From contig RFOC01000109.1 in NCBI GenBank assembly GCA_009926815.1, positions 1 to 6,929 on the forward strand: a DNA stretch of 6,929 nt, written 5' to 3'. Below are positions 1 to 6,920 of this stretch, one piece after another; position 1 is the first letter of the stretch, and each line of letters begins with the position of its first letter. The translations under genes were made by a program, and so were the position numbers. The stretch comes from Planctomycetota bacterium (GTDB taxonomy: Bacteria; Planctomycetota; Phycisphaerae; Phycisphaerales; SM1A02). The notes beneath the pieces were generated by a model. It did not search any database. It was given only the letters and a program-made list of their open reading frames with translations, and was not told the DNA's origin.

Positions 1-1
1 G

Positions 2-853
2 GCCCGTCGCTATGCCACCACCCCGGCCTTCGTTCCGGCACTCGAGCGGGAGTTCGAGATCGGCAAGGCCTACGCGCACGGGCTTCGCCGGAAGTTCTTC
101 GGCACCTTCCGAACCATCGATGCCGGCGAGGATGCGCAGGAGATCCTGATCCGCATCCAGGAGCGACTGCCCGGCAGCGAGCTGGCCGAGAAGGCGGGCA
201 TGGAACTGGCGGACTACTACTTCCGCATCCGGGACATGCCCCTGGCCGCCGACGCCTACGACCTCTTCGTGCAGAACTACCCCAGGTCACGGCAGGTCAC
301 CAAGGCCAGGCTCCGTCTCATCTACAGCTACTACGCGCAGTTCAAGGGGCCCGAATTCGAGGGCAAGGGGCTCGAGGAGGCGACCTCCCGCCTTCGACAG
401 CTGCAGGCGGACGAGCCCGCGGTGGCGCAGAAGATCGGCGCCGATGCCCTGCTGGTCCGCATCTACGAGAGCGAGGCGGCCCGCCTGCGATCGCAGGCCG
501 AGTGGTACATGCGCGTGGATGACTGGATCGCGGCCGAACTGACCATCCGCGCGCTGGTGAAGCAGTACCCCAACTCCATCGCCACCATCGAGGCGCTTCG
601 CGAGATCCCCTCGGTGCTCGAGCGACTGCCCGCGTCGGTCGTGAAGCAGTGTCCGGACTACGCGGCGTTGCGACGGACCATCGTGGGCGTCGAGGGCGGT
701 CCCGAGCCCACCGGCATTCCCGCGGCCGTGGAGCCGCCGCTTCCCGCCCGACCCGGCCTGCAGCCTGAGCAGCCCGTGCCCGGCGCCGTGGAGCCGGATC
801 CGCAGGCGCCGCAGGGCCCCACCAACCAGGAACCCCCGCGAGGCACGCCATGA
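2..853 (+). CDS. bamD: BamD-like outer-membrane assembly TPR protein (5' end outside window)
   Basis: The reading frame is open from base 2 to the TGA at 851-853, giving 283 visible residues. The first in-frame ATG (base 200) falls inside a helical repeat, so it is not the true start; the N-terminus, with any lipoprotein signal, lies left of the window. The visible part is made of TPR-like helix pairs. One is near residues 67-100 (DYYFRIRDMPLAADAYDLF, then a Pro-containing QNYPRS turn). A second is near residues 163-200 (AEWYMRVDDWIAAELTIRAL, then KQYPNS). This 'Y..R..d...A......l...YP.S' pattern is typical of the YfiO/BamD family. In that family BamD is an outer-membrane lipoprotein of the BAM complex that inserts beta-barrel proteins. 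The last ~50 residues are a low-complexity tail rich in Pro, Gly and Glu. The gene overlaps lptE by 4 nt. It could instead be another tol-pal/YbgF-type TPR protein, but the pairing with lptE favours BamD. Confidence 0.8.
   Translation, partial: ARRYATTPAFVPALEREFEIGKAYAHGLRRKFFGTFRTIDAGEDAQEILIRIQERLPGSELAEKAGMELADYYFRIRDMPLAADAYDLFVQNYPRSRQVTKARLRLIYSYYAQFKGPEFEGKGLEEATSRLRQLQADEPAVAQKIGADALLVRIYESEAARLRSQAEWYMRVDDWIAAELTIRALVKQYPNSIATIEALREIPSVLERLPASVVKQCPDYAALRRTIVGVEGGPEPTGIPAAVEPPLPARPGLQPEQPVPGAVEPDPQAPQGPTNQEPPRGTP
840..843 (+). promoter_or_regulatory. Shine-Dalgarno for lptE
   Basis: GAGG lies 6 nt before the ATG at 850 and 9 nt before a second, in-frame ATG at 853. Both spacings are workable. 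It sits inside the last codons of the BamD-like gene, so lptE translation is probably coupled to it. Confidence 0.5.
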
Positions 854-1353
854 TGCGACCGGCCCTGCTGTGGATGCTGGTGGTGATGGGCGGTTGCGCC
901 GGGGCGAAGGGCTGGAAGGCCGGCTCGACGCTTCCCACGAAGTATCGCTCGATCGCGGTGCCCATCTTCCAGAACAGCTCCTACGATCGCCAGATCGGAT
1001 ACCAGCTCACCGAGGCCCTTCAGAAGCGGCTGCAGCAGGTCAGCCCCTACGCGATCGCCGGCGAAGGCGCGGCGGACACCATGCTGCGCGGCAAGATCGT
1101 GAAGGTGGACATCCGGCAGATCAGCCAGAGCCTCGGGACGGGGCTGAGCGAGGAGATGGGCTACACGCTGACCGTCGACTGGGAGTGGGTCGACATGCGG
1201 ACCGGCAAGCCCATCGCCGCACAGAACGGATTCGCGAGCAGCGGCATGGTGGTGGCCAGCAGGCCCCAGGCCGAACCGCTCGACCTGGCCAAGTATGGCG
1301 CGGTGCAGCGCCTGGCCGAAGACATCGTGGCCAACATGCAGGCCGATTGGTGA
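850..1353 (+). CDS. lptE: LptE-like LPS-assembly lipoprotein
   Basis: This 167-residue protein resembles the LptE family. LptE is an outer-membrane lipoprotein that plugs the LptD barrel and helps deliver lipopolysaccharide to the cell surface. The N-terminus is a short lipoprotein-type signal peptide: MMRP, a hydrophobic stretch, then MGGC with Cys16 as the likely lipidated residue. Met at -3 makes the lipobox a loose match. The mature part begins with the family's usual 'YRSIAVPIFQNSSYDRQIGY' strand and turn, followed by 'TEALQKRLQQVSPYAI', an 'ADTMLRGKIVKVDI' strand and a 'YTLTVDWEWVDMRTGK' strand. A C-terminal amphipathic helix ends in QADW. The size fits short LptE proteins of planctomycetes and similar phyla. 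The start at 850 overlaps the bamD stop (ATGA); ATG 853 is an equally good alternative and would only remove one Met. FtsH starts 5 nt after its stop. The family call rests on pattern recognition; a different small envelope lipoprotein is the main alternative. Confidence 0.77.
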   Translation: MMRPALLWMLVVMGGCAGAKGWKAGSTLPTKYRSIAVPIFQNSSYDRQIGYQLTEALQKRLQQVSPYAIAGEGAADTMLRGKIVKVDIRQISQSLGTGLSEEMGYTLTVDWEWVDMRTGKPIAAQNGFASSGMVVASRPQAEPLDLAKYGAVQRLAEDIVANMQADW

Positions 1354-1358
1354 GACCC

Positions 1359-3407
1359 ATGCGAACGAACGACGACCACGCCCGTGCCACGCCCCCCATG
1401 ATGCAGGCCCGACAGGAGCCGCCGCCTCCGCCCCGTCCTCCGCAGGGACCGGGCGGCCGAGGCCCCGTGCCGCAGAAGCCGCCCCGCCAGGTCGTGACCT
1501 GGCTCACCGTGCTGCTGCTCTTTGGCCTGCTCTACATGATCGTGACGTCCAGCGCATCGCGCGGGAAGGAACTGGGCAGCTGGCAGGAGTTCATGGTGCT
1601 GGCCCGCGAGGGTCACCTGGAGCCGGGCAGCGTGACGATGCAGGCCGAGCGCGTGACGGCCGAGGTGAAGGCGGACACCAAGGGCTTCGGCGACCTGCCG
1701 CGGATGGTGAGCGTGCCCATCGCCCCCACCGCGCACGCCAAGTACATGTCGGACCTGGATGCGGCGGACATTCCCTACCGCGTGAACATGGCCACGGGGG
1801 CCTTCTCGCAGGTGCTGCTGACCATCCTGCCGACCCTGATCATCCTGGGCGTGCTGTGGATCCTGCTCTCGCGCAGCATGCGCGGCGCAGGCGGCGGACC
1901 CGGCGGCATGCTCGGTGGCTTCGGCCGAAGCCGCCACCGCGTGAGCACCAAGGAGACCGTGCAGACCACCTTCGCGGACGTGGCCGGCATCGATGAGGCG
2001 AAGGAGGAGGTGACGGAGATCGTGGAGTTCCTGAAGAACCCCAAGCGATTCCAGAAGCTCGGCGGACGCATTCCCCGAGGCGTGCTGCTCGAGGGACCTC
2101 CGGGCTGCGGCAAGACGCTGCTGGCCAAGGCCATCGCGGGCGAGGCGGACGTGCCGTTCTTCAGCATCAGCGGCAGCGACTTCGTGGAGATGTTCGTGGG
2201 CGTGGGCGCCAGTCGCGTGCGCGATCTCTTCAAGCAGGCGAAGGACAACTCCCCCTGCATCATCTTCCTGGACGAGATCGACGCCGTGGGCCGGCGCCGC
2301 GGCGGCGGCTTCAGCAGCGGTGGACACGACGAGCGCGAGCAGACCCTGAACGCGATCCTGGTCGAGATGGACGGCTTCGAGGCGAGCGACCAGGTGATCG
2401 TGATCGCCGCCACCAATCGCGTGGACGTGCTCGATCCCGCCCTGACCCGGCCCGGACGCTTCGACCGCGCGGTGGCGGTGCAGCTGCCGGACGTGGCCGG
2501 TCGCCGGCAGATCCTGGGCGTGCACGCCCGCAAGGTGAAGATGGGTGCCGACGTGGACCTGGACAAGCTGGCCCGCAGCACGCCCATGTTCAGCGGCGCC
2601 GATCTGGCGGCCATCATCAACGAGGCGGCGATCCTGGCCACCATGGCCAACAAGGACGCGATCGAGATGACCGACCTGGACGAGGCCCGCGACAAGATCC
2701 GCTGGGGCCGCGCCAAGAAGAGCCGCAAGATCGAGCAGCAGGAGCGGATCGCCACCGCCTACCACGAGGCGGGCCATGCGGTGCTGCAGATGCTCCTGCC
2801 CGACGCCGATCCGCTGCACAAGGTCACCATCATTCCCCGTGGCCAGGCCATGGGCGTCACCTTCAGCCTGCCCGAGAAGGATCGCTACGGCTACGCCCGC
2901 CGCTACCTCCAGGCGACCATGCGCGTGCTGTGCGGCGGCCGCCTGGCCGAGCAGCGGAAGACCGGCGACGTGTCCAGCGGAGCGGCCATGGACATCAAGA
3001 TGGTCACCGCCTACGCGAGGGCCATGGTGCTGGAGTGGGGCATGAGCGACAAGCTCGGCTTCGTCCGGTACGCCGGTGACGACAGCCGCGAGAGCATCCT
3101 GCCCGACAAGGACTACAGCGACGACACCGCCCGCATGATCGACGAGGAGGTGCGGCGCATGGCCGACGAGGCCTACGCCGAGGCCAACCGCATGGTGGAA
3201 TCGAACTGGGACAAGATCACGGCGGTCGCCGAGGCCCTGCTGCGGCTGGAGACGCTGCAGCGGGAGGACGTCGACCGACTGATGCGCGGCGAGATGGTCG
3301 AGCGGCCCACCGTGGCCCAGGTGCTCGCCACCAAGCTGGCTGCTCCTGCACCGCAGGCGGAGCCCCCCGCGGAACTCGGCGGCGGCGTGGTGCCCAGCCC
3401 GGCCTGA
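1359..3407 (+). CDS. ftsH: ATP-dependent zinc metalloprotease FtsH
   Basis: This 682-residue protein is a membrane-anchored AAA+ protease that extracts and degrades membrane and short-lived cytosolic proteins as a hexamer. Order of parts: a Pro-rich cytoplasmic leader (1-44); TM1 (~45-64); a periplasmic domain (~65-148); TM2 (~149-171); a Gly-rich linker (~176-189); an AAA module starting at FADVAGIDEAKEEV (~205); and an M41 peptidase domain. Key motifs are Walker A GPPGCGKT (246-253, Cys250 where most FtsH have Thr), the pore motif MFVGVG, Walker B FLDEID (303-308), and the second region of homology TRPGRFDR with arginine fingers R367 and R370. The zinc site is HEAGH (469-473) with a likely third ligand Asp545 in SSGAAMDIK. 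All catalytic residues are present. The start at 1359 was chosen because it is the first ATG after the lptE stop. The frame stays open further upstream, but there it only shadows lptE. No strong Shine-Dalgarno precedes 1359, so coupling to lptE is likely. The last ~35 residues are an Ala/Pro/Gly-rich tail. Confidence 0.97.
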   Translation: MRTNDDHARATPPMMQARQEPPPPPRPPQGPGGRGPVPQKPPRQVVTWLTVLLLFGLLYMIVTSSASRGKELGSWQEFMVLAREGHLEPGSVTMQAERVTAEVKADTKGFGDLPRMVSVPIAPTAHAKYMSDLDAADIPYRVNMATGAFSQVLLTILPTLIILGVLWILLSRSMRGAGGGPGGMLGGFGRSRHRVSTKETVQTTFADVAGIDEAKEEVTEIVEFLKNPKRFQKLGGRIPRGVLLEGPPGCGKTLLAKAIAGEADVPFFSISGSDFVEMFVGVGASRVRDLFKQAKDNSPCIIFLDEIDAVGRRRGGGFSSGGHDEREQTLNAILVEMDGFEASDQVIVIAATNRVDVLDPALTRPGRFDRAVAVQLPDVAGRRQILGVHARKVKMGADVDLDKLARSTPMFSGADLAAIINEAAILATMANKDAIEMTDLDEARDKIRWGRAKKSRKIEQQERIATAYHEAGHAVLQMLLPDADPLHKVTIIPRGQAMGVTFSLPEKDRYGYARRYLQATMRVLCGGRLAEQRKTGDVSSGAAMDIKMVTAYARAMVLEWGMSDKLGFVRYAGDDSRESILPDKDYSDDTARMIDEEVRRMADEAYAEANRMVESNWDKITAVAEALLRLETLQREDVDRLMRGEMVERPTVAQVLATKLAAPAPQAEPPAELGGGVVPSPA

Positions 3408-3431
3408 GCGGAACGGCCCGCGCAGCCCCCC

Positions 3432-4237
3432 ATGCGGCTCATCGTCAACGGCGTGCCACGCGTGTTCGAGGGCGCGCCGTGCATGGCGGAGGTGCGCGAC
3501 CGCGAGCTGCCGGGAGCCGACGTGCTCATCTGCAACGGCGCCATGGTCGAGGCCCGGCATCCGCTGGGTCAGGGTGACGAGGTGGTGCTGATCCAGCGTG
3601 GCCGCACCCCCACCGCCGAGGAGCTGGAGACCCTGATGTCGGCCAGGCACACGCCAGGCGTGCACGCGAGGCTGAAACGCGCCACCGTGGGCATCGCGGG
3701 GCTGGGCGGCCTCGGGTCGGCCGCGGCGGTCGCGCTGGCTCGCGTGGGCGTGGGCACGCTGGTGCTGGCCGACTTCGACGTGAGCCCAGCAACCTCAACC
3801 GCCAGCACTACTTCGTGGATCAGCTGGGGCTGCCCAAGACCCGGGCCCTGGCCGACAACCTGGCCCGGATCAACCCGCACGTGCGGCATCGGCTGCACGA
3901 GACGCGCGTGGAGCCCGGCAACGTGTGCACTCTCTTCGGCCAGGTGGACGTGCTGATCGAGGCCTTCGATCGCGCGGACCAGAAGGCCATGCTCATCGAG
4001 GCCTTCGCTGCGGCACGACCCGACACGCCGCTCATCGCCGCCAGCGGACTGGCGGGCCATGGCGACGAGGCGAGCCTGCGCGTGCAGCGGATCGGGCGAT
4101 CGCTCTTCATCGTGGGCGACCAGGCGAGCGGCGCCGAGCCCGGACGAGGCCTGATGGCGCCCCGGGTGGGGATCGCGGCGCACATGCAGGCGAATCTGGC
4201 GGTGCGGCTGCTGCTGGGTGATGCGCCCGTATGCTGA
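3432..4237 (+). pseudogene. thiF: ThiS-like/ThiF fusion adenylyltransferase, frameshifted
   Basis: Two frames together encode one E1-like enzyme. Frame A (from ATG 3432) gives a ThiS-like ubiquitin-fold domain (residues 1-~57, MRLIVNGVPR to VVLIQRG). A linker with ARHTPGVH follows, then the Rossmann start GLGGLGS (90-96) and LADFDV (112-117). After codon 3780-3782 this frame turns to nonsense and stops at 3956. The sequence resumes in the +2 frame at about 3782 as EPSNLNRQHYF, and runs through GLPKTRA (Lys at 3836), an EAFDRAD motif (3959-3979), GLAGHGDEA and GLMAPRVGIAAHMQANL to TGA 4235-4237. Known relatives are ~270-residue enzymes, common in anaerobes, that adenylate a sulfur carrier for thiamine or similar pathways. 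The restored length (~269 aa) matches. Relatives read DFDVVEPSNLNRQ at the junction, so a 4-nt loss (GGTG) restores it exactly; a 1-nt loss would leave it one residue short. The conventional 174-aa product would lack the Asn/Arg and Lys nucleotide-binding residues. It could be a real pseudogene or a sequencing/assembly error. No thiamine gene is adjacent. Confidence 0.85.
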
Positions 4238-4255
4238 CCGCATGACCGCCCGCGC

Positions 4256-5545
4256 ATGGAAGGCCGCCTCGTGAGCCGGGACCTCACCATCAGTCTCGTG
4301 GATGGCGTGAAGGTGATCGTGCCCGACCGCTTCGATCACGTGACGCCGTTCGTGCTGCAGGAGCAGGGCGACTGGTTCGAGGACGAGATCCGCTTCCTGC
4401 GCAAGGCCATGCGGCCGGGCCAGCGCGCCGTGGACATTGGCGCCAACTACGGCCTGTACACCCTCTCCCTGGCGAAGGCCGTGGGCGCCCAGGGGCATGT
4501 CTGGGCATTCGAGCCTGCCGCCGCGACCCACGCCTTCCTGGCGCGCAGCGTGCAGGCGAACCGCTTCACCCAGGTCACCCTGGAACGAAGCGCCATGTCC
4601 GACCGCACGGGCACGGGACACCTTGCGGTGGGCCAGGCCCCGGAACTGAACGCCCTGGCGGACTCGGGCACCTCCGGCACCGAGGAGGTTCCGCTGGTCA
4701 CGCTGGACGAACGCATGGATGCCCTGGCATGGACCGCCATCGACTTCCTGAAGGTGGATGCCGAGGGCGTCGAGCACGCCATCCTCGCCGGTGGGCAGCG
4801 GTTCCTGGGCTCCATGTCGCCGCTGGTGCAGGTGGAACTCCGGACCGACGCCACCCATGACATCTCGCTCATCGAGGCCCTGGAGCGGCTGGGCTACCGC
4901 CCGCACCGCGTGGTGCCGGGACTGGACCTGATGGTGCCGCTGGACACCACCGCCCGGCCCGACCAGTTCCTGCTCAATGCGCTCTGCTGCAAGGCCGACC
5001 GCGCCGCGGAACTGGCTGCCCAGGGGCGGCTGGTGCCCCCCGAGGCGATCCCCGCGATCGAGCCCGCGGACCCCGAGACGCTGTACCGACGAAGCCGTGA
5101 ATCCGGCCGACCCCCTGCGGAGCGGCTGGCTCTCCTGCAGGCCGCGCTGGCCGAGGCCCGGTCACGAGCGGCCGCTGGGGGCGTGGACATGTCGCTGACC
5201 ACCCTGGCGTGCGCGGCTCGGGATGCGGGCGAGCGCATGCTGGCGGTGAACGCGCTGGGCCGACTGGTGCATGCCCTGATGGAGGGCCCCGTGGCGGGAC
5301 TGGGGGACCCGTTCACCCTGCCCTGCGACCGGTACCTGCGGATCACCCCGGGCAAGCAGCGACGCGAGTGGGCCCTGGCCTGCGTGGTCGAGGGTCTGGA
5401 GAACATCTTCCACTTCTCGGCCTACTACGACCCCCAGCCGGCGGTGCACCGGCTGCACCTGCTGAAGCAGCTTGGATTCCTGGGGCCGGAGATGTCGCGC
5501 CGCCTGCAGCTGCTCAAGCGGCTTCACGCCCAGCAGCAGGGCTGA
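4256..5545 (+). CDS. FkbM-family SAM-dependent methyltransferase with C-terminal extension
   Basis: This 429-residue protein has an FkbM-type methyltransferase domain over about residues 15-245. The SAM-binding motif I is VDIGANYGLYTLSLA (59-73), and the acidic end of the next strand is FEP (Glu86). The family's DFLKVDAEGVEHAILAGG block begins near residue 164 (Lys166, Asp168, Glu170, Glu173), and QVEL follows. FkbM enzymes O-methylate sugars or polyketides, and bacterial homologues often act on glycans or surface polysaccharides; the substrate cannot be read from the sequence. From about residue 250 to the end there is a mostly helical region, with charged and Leu-rich helices at LQAALAEARSRAA, AVNALGRLVHAL and RLQLLKRLHAQQQ. 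I do not recognise it as a family. ATG 4256 is taken as the start. GTG at 4271 is a real alternative because GGAAGG (4258-4263) sits 7 nt before it; that would remove five residues. The gene starts 18 nt after the thiF-like stop and may be in the same operon. Confidence 0.87.
   Translation: MEGRLVSRDLTISLVDGVKVIVPDRFDHVTPFVLQEQGDWFEDEIRFLRKAMRPGQRAVDIGANYGLYTLSLAKAVGAQGHVWAFEPAAATHAFLARSVQANRFTQVTLERSAMSDRTGTGHLAVGQAPELNALADSGTSGTEEVPLVTLDERMDALAWTAIDFLKVDAEGVEHAILAGGQRFLGSMSPLVQVELRTDATHDISLIEALERLGYRPHRVVPGLDLMVPLDTTARPDQFLLNALCCKADRAAELAAQGRLVPPEAIPAIEPADPETLYRRSRESGRPPAERLALLQAALAEARSRAAAGGVDMSLTTLACAARDAGERMLAVNALGRLVHALMEGPVAGLGDPFTLPCDRYLRITPGKQRREWALACVVEGLENIFHFSAYYDPQPAVHRLHLLKQLGFLGPEMSRRLQLLKRLHAQQQG
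4258..4263 (+). promoter_or_regulatory. Possible Shine-Dalgarno that would favour the GTG 4271 start of the methyltransferase gene
   Basis: GGAAGG lies 7 nt upstream of an in-frame GTG at 4271 and overlaps the annotated ATG codon at 4256. The ATG at 4256 has no clear purine-rich site ahead of it; the preceding bases are mainly C and G. This makes the GTG a credible true start. Confidence 0.4.
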
Positions 5546-5581
5546 CGCGGCATTCACCACCACGCAAGCGATGGGGCGGAC
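5546..5581. other. Short convergent intergenic gap
   Basis: These 36 nt separate the stop of the + strand methyltransferase gene from the stop of the - strand E2 gene. I see no GC-rich hairpin followed by a T-run on either strand, so any termination here is probably Rho-dependent or lies inside the opposing gene. Confidence 0.5.
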
Positions 5582-6907
5582 TCAGACCAGCAGCGTGGCC
5601 GGGTTCTCGAGCAGGCCCTTGAGTTCCTGCAGCCAGCGGGCCGCCATGGCGCCGTCGATGACGCGGTGGTCGCTCGAGAGCGTGGCCGTCATCTCGAAGC
5701 CGATGGCCAGCTCGTCGTTTCGCACCACCGGCTGCTTGATCGCGCCGCCGCAGGCCAGGATGGCGCTGTTGGGCGGGTTGATGATGGCCGTGAAGTGCTC
5801 CACGCCGAACATGCCCAGGTTGCTGACCGTGAAGGTGCTGTCGGCCATGTCCTCGGCCGAGAGGCCGCGCGTGCGGGCCTTCTCGCTGAGGGCCTTGGTC
5901 TCGGCGCTGATCGCCCGCAGGCTCTTGCGATCCGCATCGCGGATCACCGCCACCACCAGGCCACCGCCCTTGCTCTCGTCCAGCGCCACCGCCACGCCCA
6001 CGTTCACCTGGCGGTGCATGGCGATGGCGTCGCCGGCCCAGCTGGCGTTCACGTACGGGTGCCGGGCCATGGCCAGGGCACAGCCGCGCACGATGAAGTC
6101 GTTCACGCTGAGCTTGATGCCGGTCTGGGCCAGTTCCCGATTGAGCTGCTCGCGAAGGGCGACCAGGCGATCCATCTCGAACCGCATGCTCACCTGGTAG
6201 TGCGGAATGGTGGTCTTGCTCTCCACCAGGCGGCGAGCGATGGTCTGCCGCATGCCGCTGACGGCCACGCGCTCGCTCTCGAGGCCCGCGACCACCAGGC
6301 CACCCGAAGCCCGAGGCGACGGCGAGACCGGAACGGCCAGGGCCTGAGCCGAGGCTGCGGGAGCCACGGGAGCCGGCGCCGCCGCCGGACGCGAGCCCGC
6401 GTTCTCGATCGCCGTCTGCACATCGCGCTTGATGATCCGTCCGCCCGGGCCGCTGCCCTTGAGCGAGGCCAGCGGAATGCCCGCCTCCTCGGCCATGCGG
6501 CGAGCCACGGGACTGACCCGCACGCGGGCACCGCCCACTTCCAGAGTCTCCTCGCTCTCACGGGCGGTCGCGGAGGGCGCCGCGGCCGGCGCACTCGCCG
6601 GAGCCGCCTTGGCCGCGGGTGCCGGAGCGGTCGAGCCGCCACCCGCCGCCGCGGCGGCGAGATCCTCGCCCTCCTCGGCGATCACGGCGATCTGGGTGCC
6701 CACCTTCACGCTCTGGCCCGCCGGCACCAGGAGCCTGGCGATGCGGCCGTCATCGAACACGGGCATCTCCATGGTGGCCTTGTCGGTCTCGATGTCGGCC
6801 ACCACCTGGCCGCTGGTCACCTCGTCGCCTTCCTTCACGTTCCAGCGCACGATGGTGCCGGCCTCCATGGTGTCGGAGAGTCGGGGCATGGTGACGGAGA
6901 TGGGCAT
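5582..6907 (-). CDS. pdhC: Dihydrolipoamide acetyltransferase (E2) of pyruvate dehydrogenase complex
   Basis: This 441-residue protein is the core acyltransferase that moves acetyl groups from lipoyl-lysine to CoA, linking glycolysis to the TCA cycle. Domains: one lipoyl domain (~1-80) with the lipoylated lysine in ETDKATMEM (Lys43); an Ala/Pro-rich swinging linker (~84-118); a peripheral subunit-binding domain (~130-167, VSPVARRMAEEAGI through GPGGRIIKRDV); a second Ala/Pro linker (~172-200); and a catalytic domain (~210-441). The catalytic motif is DHRVIDG, with His414 and Asp418, near the C-terminus, and the chain ends in PATLLV as is common for E2s. The N-terminus MPRLSDTMEAGTIVRW resembles PDH E2s of the mitochondrial/alphaproteobacterial type (PdhC/AceF) more than 2-oxoglutarate E2s (SucB). 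A branched-chain or acetoin complex is the less likely alternative. The E1 and E3 genes are not in the window; an upstream partner may end just at the right edge. It converges with the methyltransferase gene. Confidence 0.95.
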   Translation of the reverse strand: MPISVTMPRLSDTMEAGTIVRWNVKEGDEVTSGQVVADIETDKATMEMPVFDDGRIARLLVPAGQSVKVGTQIAVIAEEGEDLAAAAAGGGSTAPAPAAKAAPASAPAAAPSATARESEETLEVGGARVRVSPVARRMAEEAGIPLASLKGSGPGGRIIKRDVQTAIENAGSRPAAAPAPVAPAASAQALAVPVSPSPRASGGLVVAGLESERVAVSGMRQTIARRLVESKTTIPHYQVSMRFEMDRLVALREQLNRELAQTGIKLSVNDFIVRGCALAMARHPYVNASWAGDAIAMHRQVNVGVAVALDESKGGGLVVAVIRDADRKSLRAISAETKALSEKARTRGLSAEDMADSTFTVSNLGMFGVEHFTAIINPPNSAILACGGAIKQPVVRNDELAIGFEMTATLSSDHRVIDGAMAARWLQELKGLLENPATLLV

Positions 6908-6915
6908 GGGCGGCT

Positions 6916-6920
6916 TCCTT
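6916..6920 (-). promoter_or_regulatory. Shine-Dalgarno for the E2 gene
   Basis: On the - strand AAGGA stands 8 nt before the ATG at 6907. This is the clearest ribosome-binding site in the window and fixes the E2 start. A TGA on the same strand at 6928-6926 could be the stop of a preceding gene (an E1 subunit would be usual), but too little sequence is visible to tell. Confidence 0.7.

Noticed and set aside
870..1358. Upstream extension of the ftsH frame to 870
   Set aside because: The added 163 residues are Arg/Gly/His-rich nonsense that shadows lptE in another frame. The ATG at 1359 directly follows the lptE stop.
1161..3665. 834-codon open frame on the - strand opposite ftsH
   Set aside because: It lies wholly antisense to lptE, ftsH and the thiF-like gene. 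Its His/Gly/Leu/Ala-rich composition is what a codon-shadow of a GC-rich gene gives, and it contains no recognisable domain.
3815..4237. Independent small gene starting at GTG 3815
   Set aside because: It would start in the middle of the ThiF fold, and the same frame carries conserved ThiF residues (SNLNRQ) upstream of 3815. It is better explained as the second half of the frameshifted gene.
3569..4906. 445-codon open frame on the - strand opposite the thiF-like and methyltransferase genes
   Set aside because: Same shadow pattern: rich in His, Gly, Arg and Val, no motifs, and opposite two well-supported coding regions.
5528..5542. Possible hairpin GCCC-AGCAGCA-GGGC at the end of the methyltransferase gene
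   Set aside because: It has only a 4-bp stem, lies within coding sequence and is not followed by a T-run, so it is not a credible intrinsic terminator.
5472..6200. 242-codon open frame on the + strand opposite the E2 gene
   Set aside because: It is antisense to the conserved E2 catalytic domain and is Ser/Arg/Ala-rich with no domain signal.
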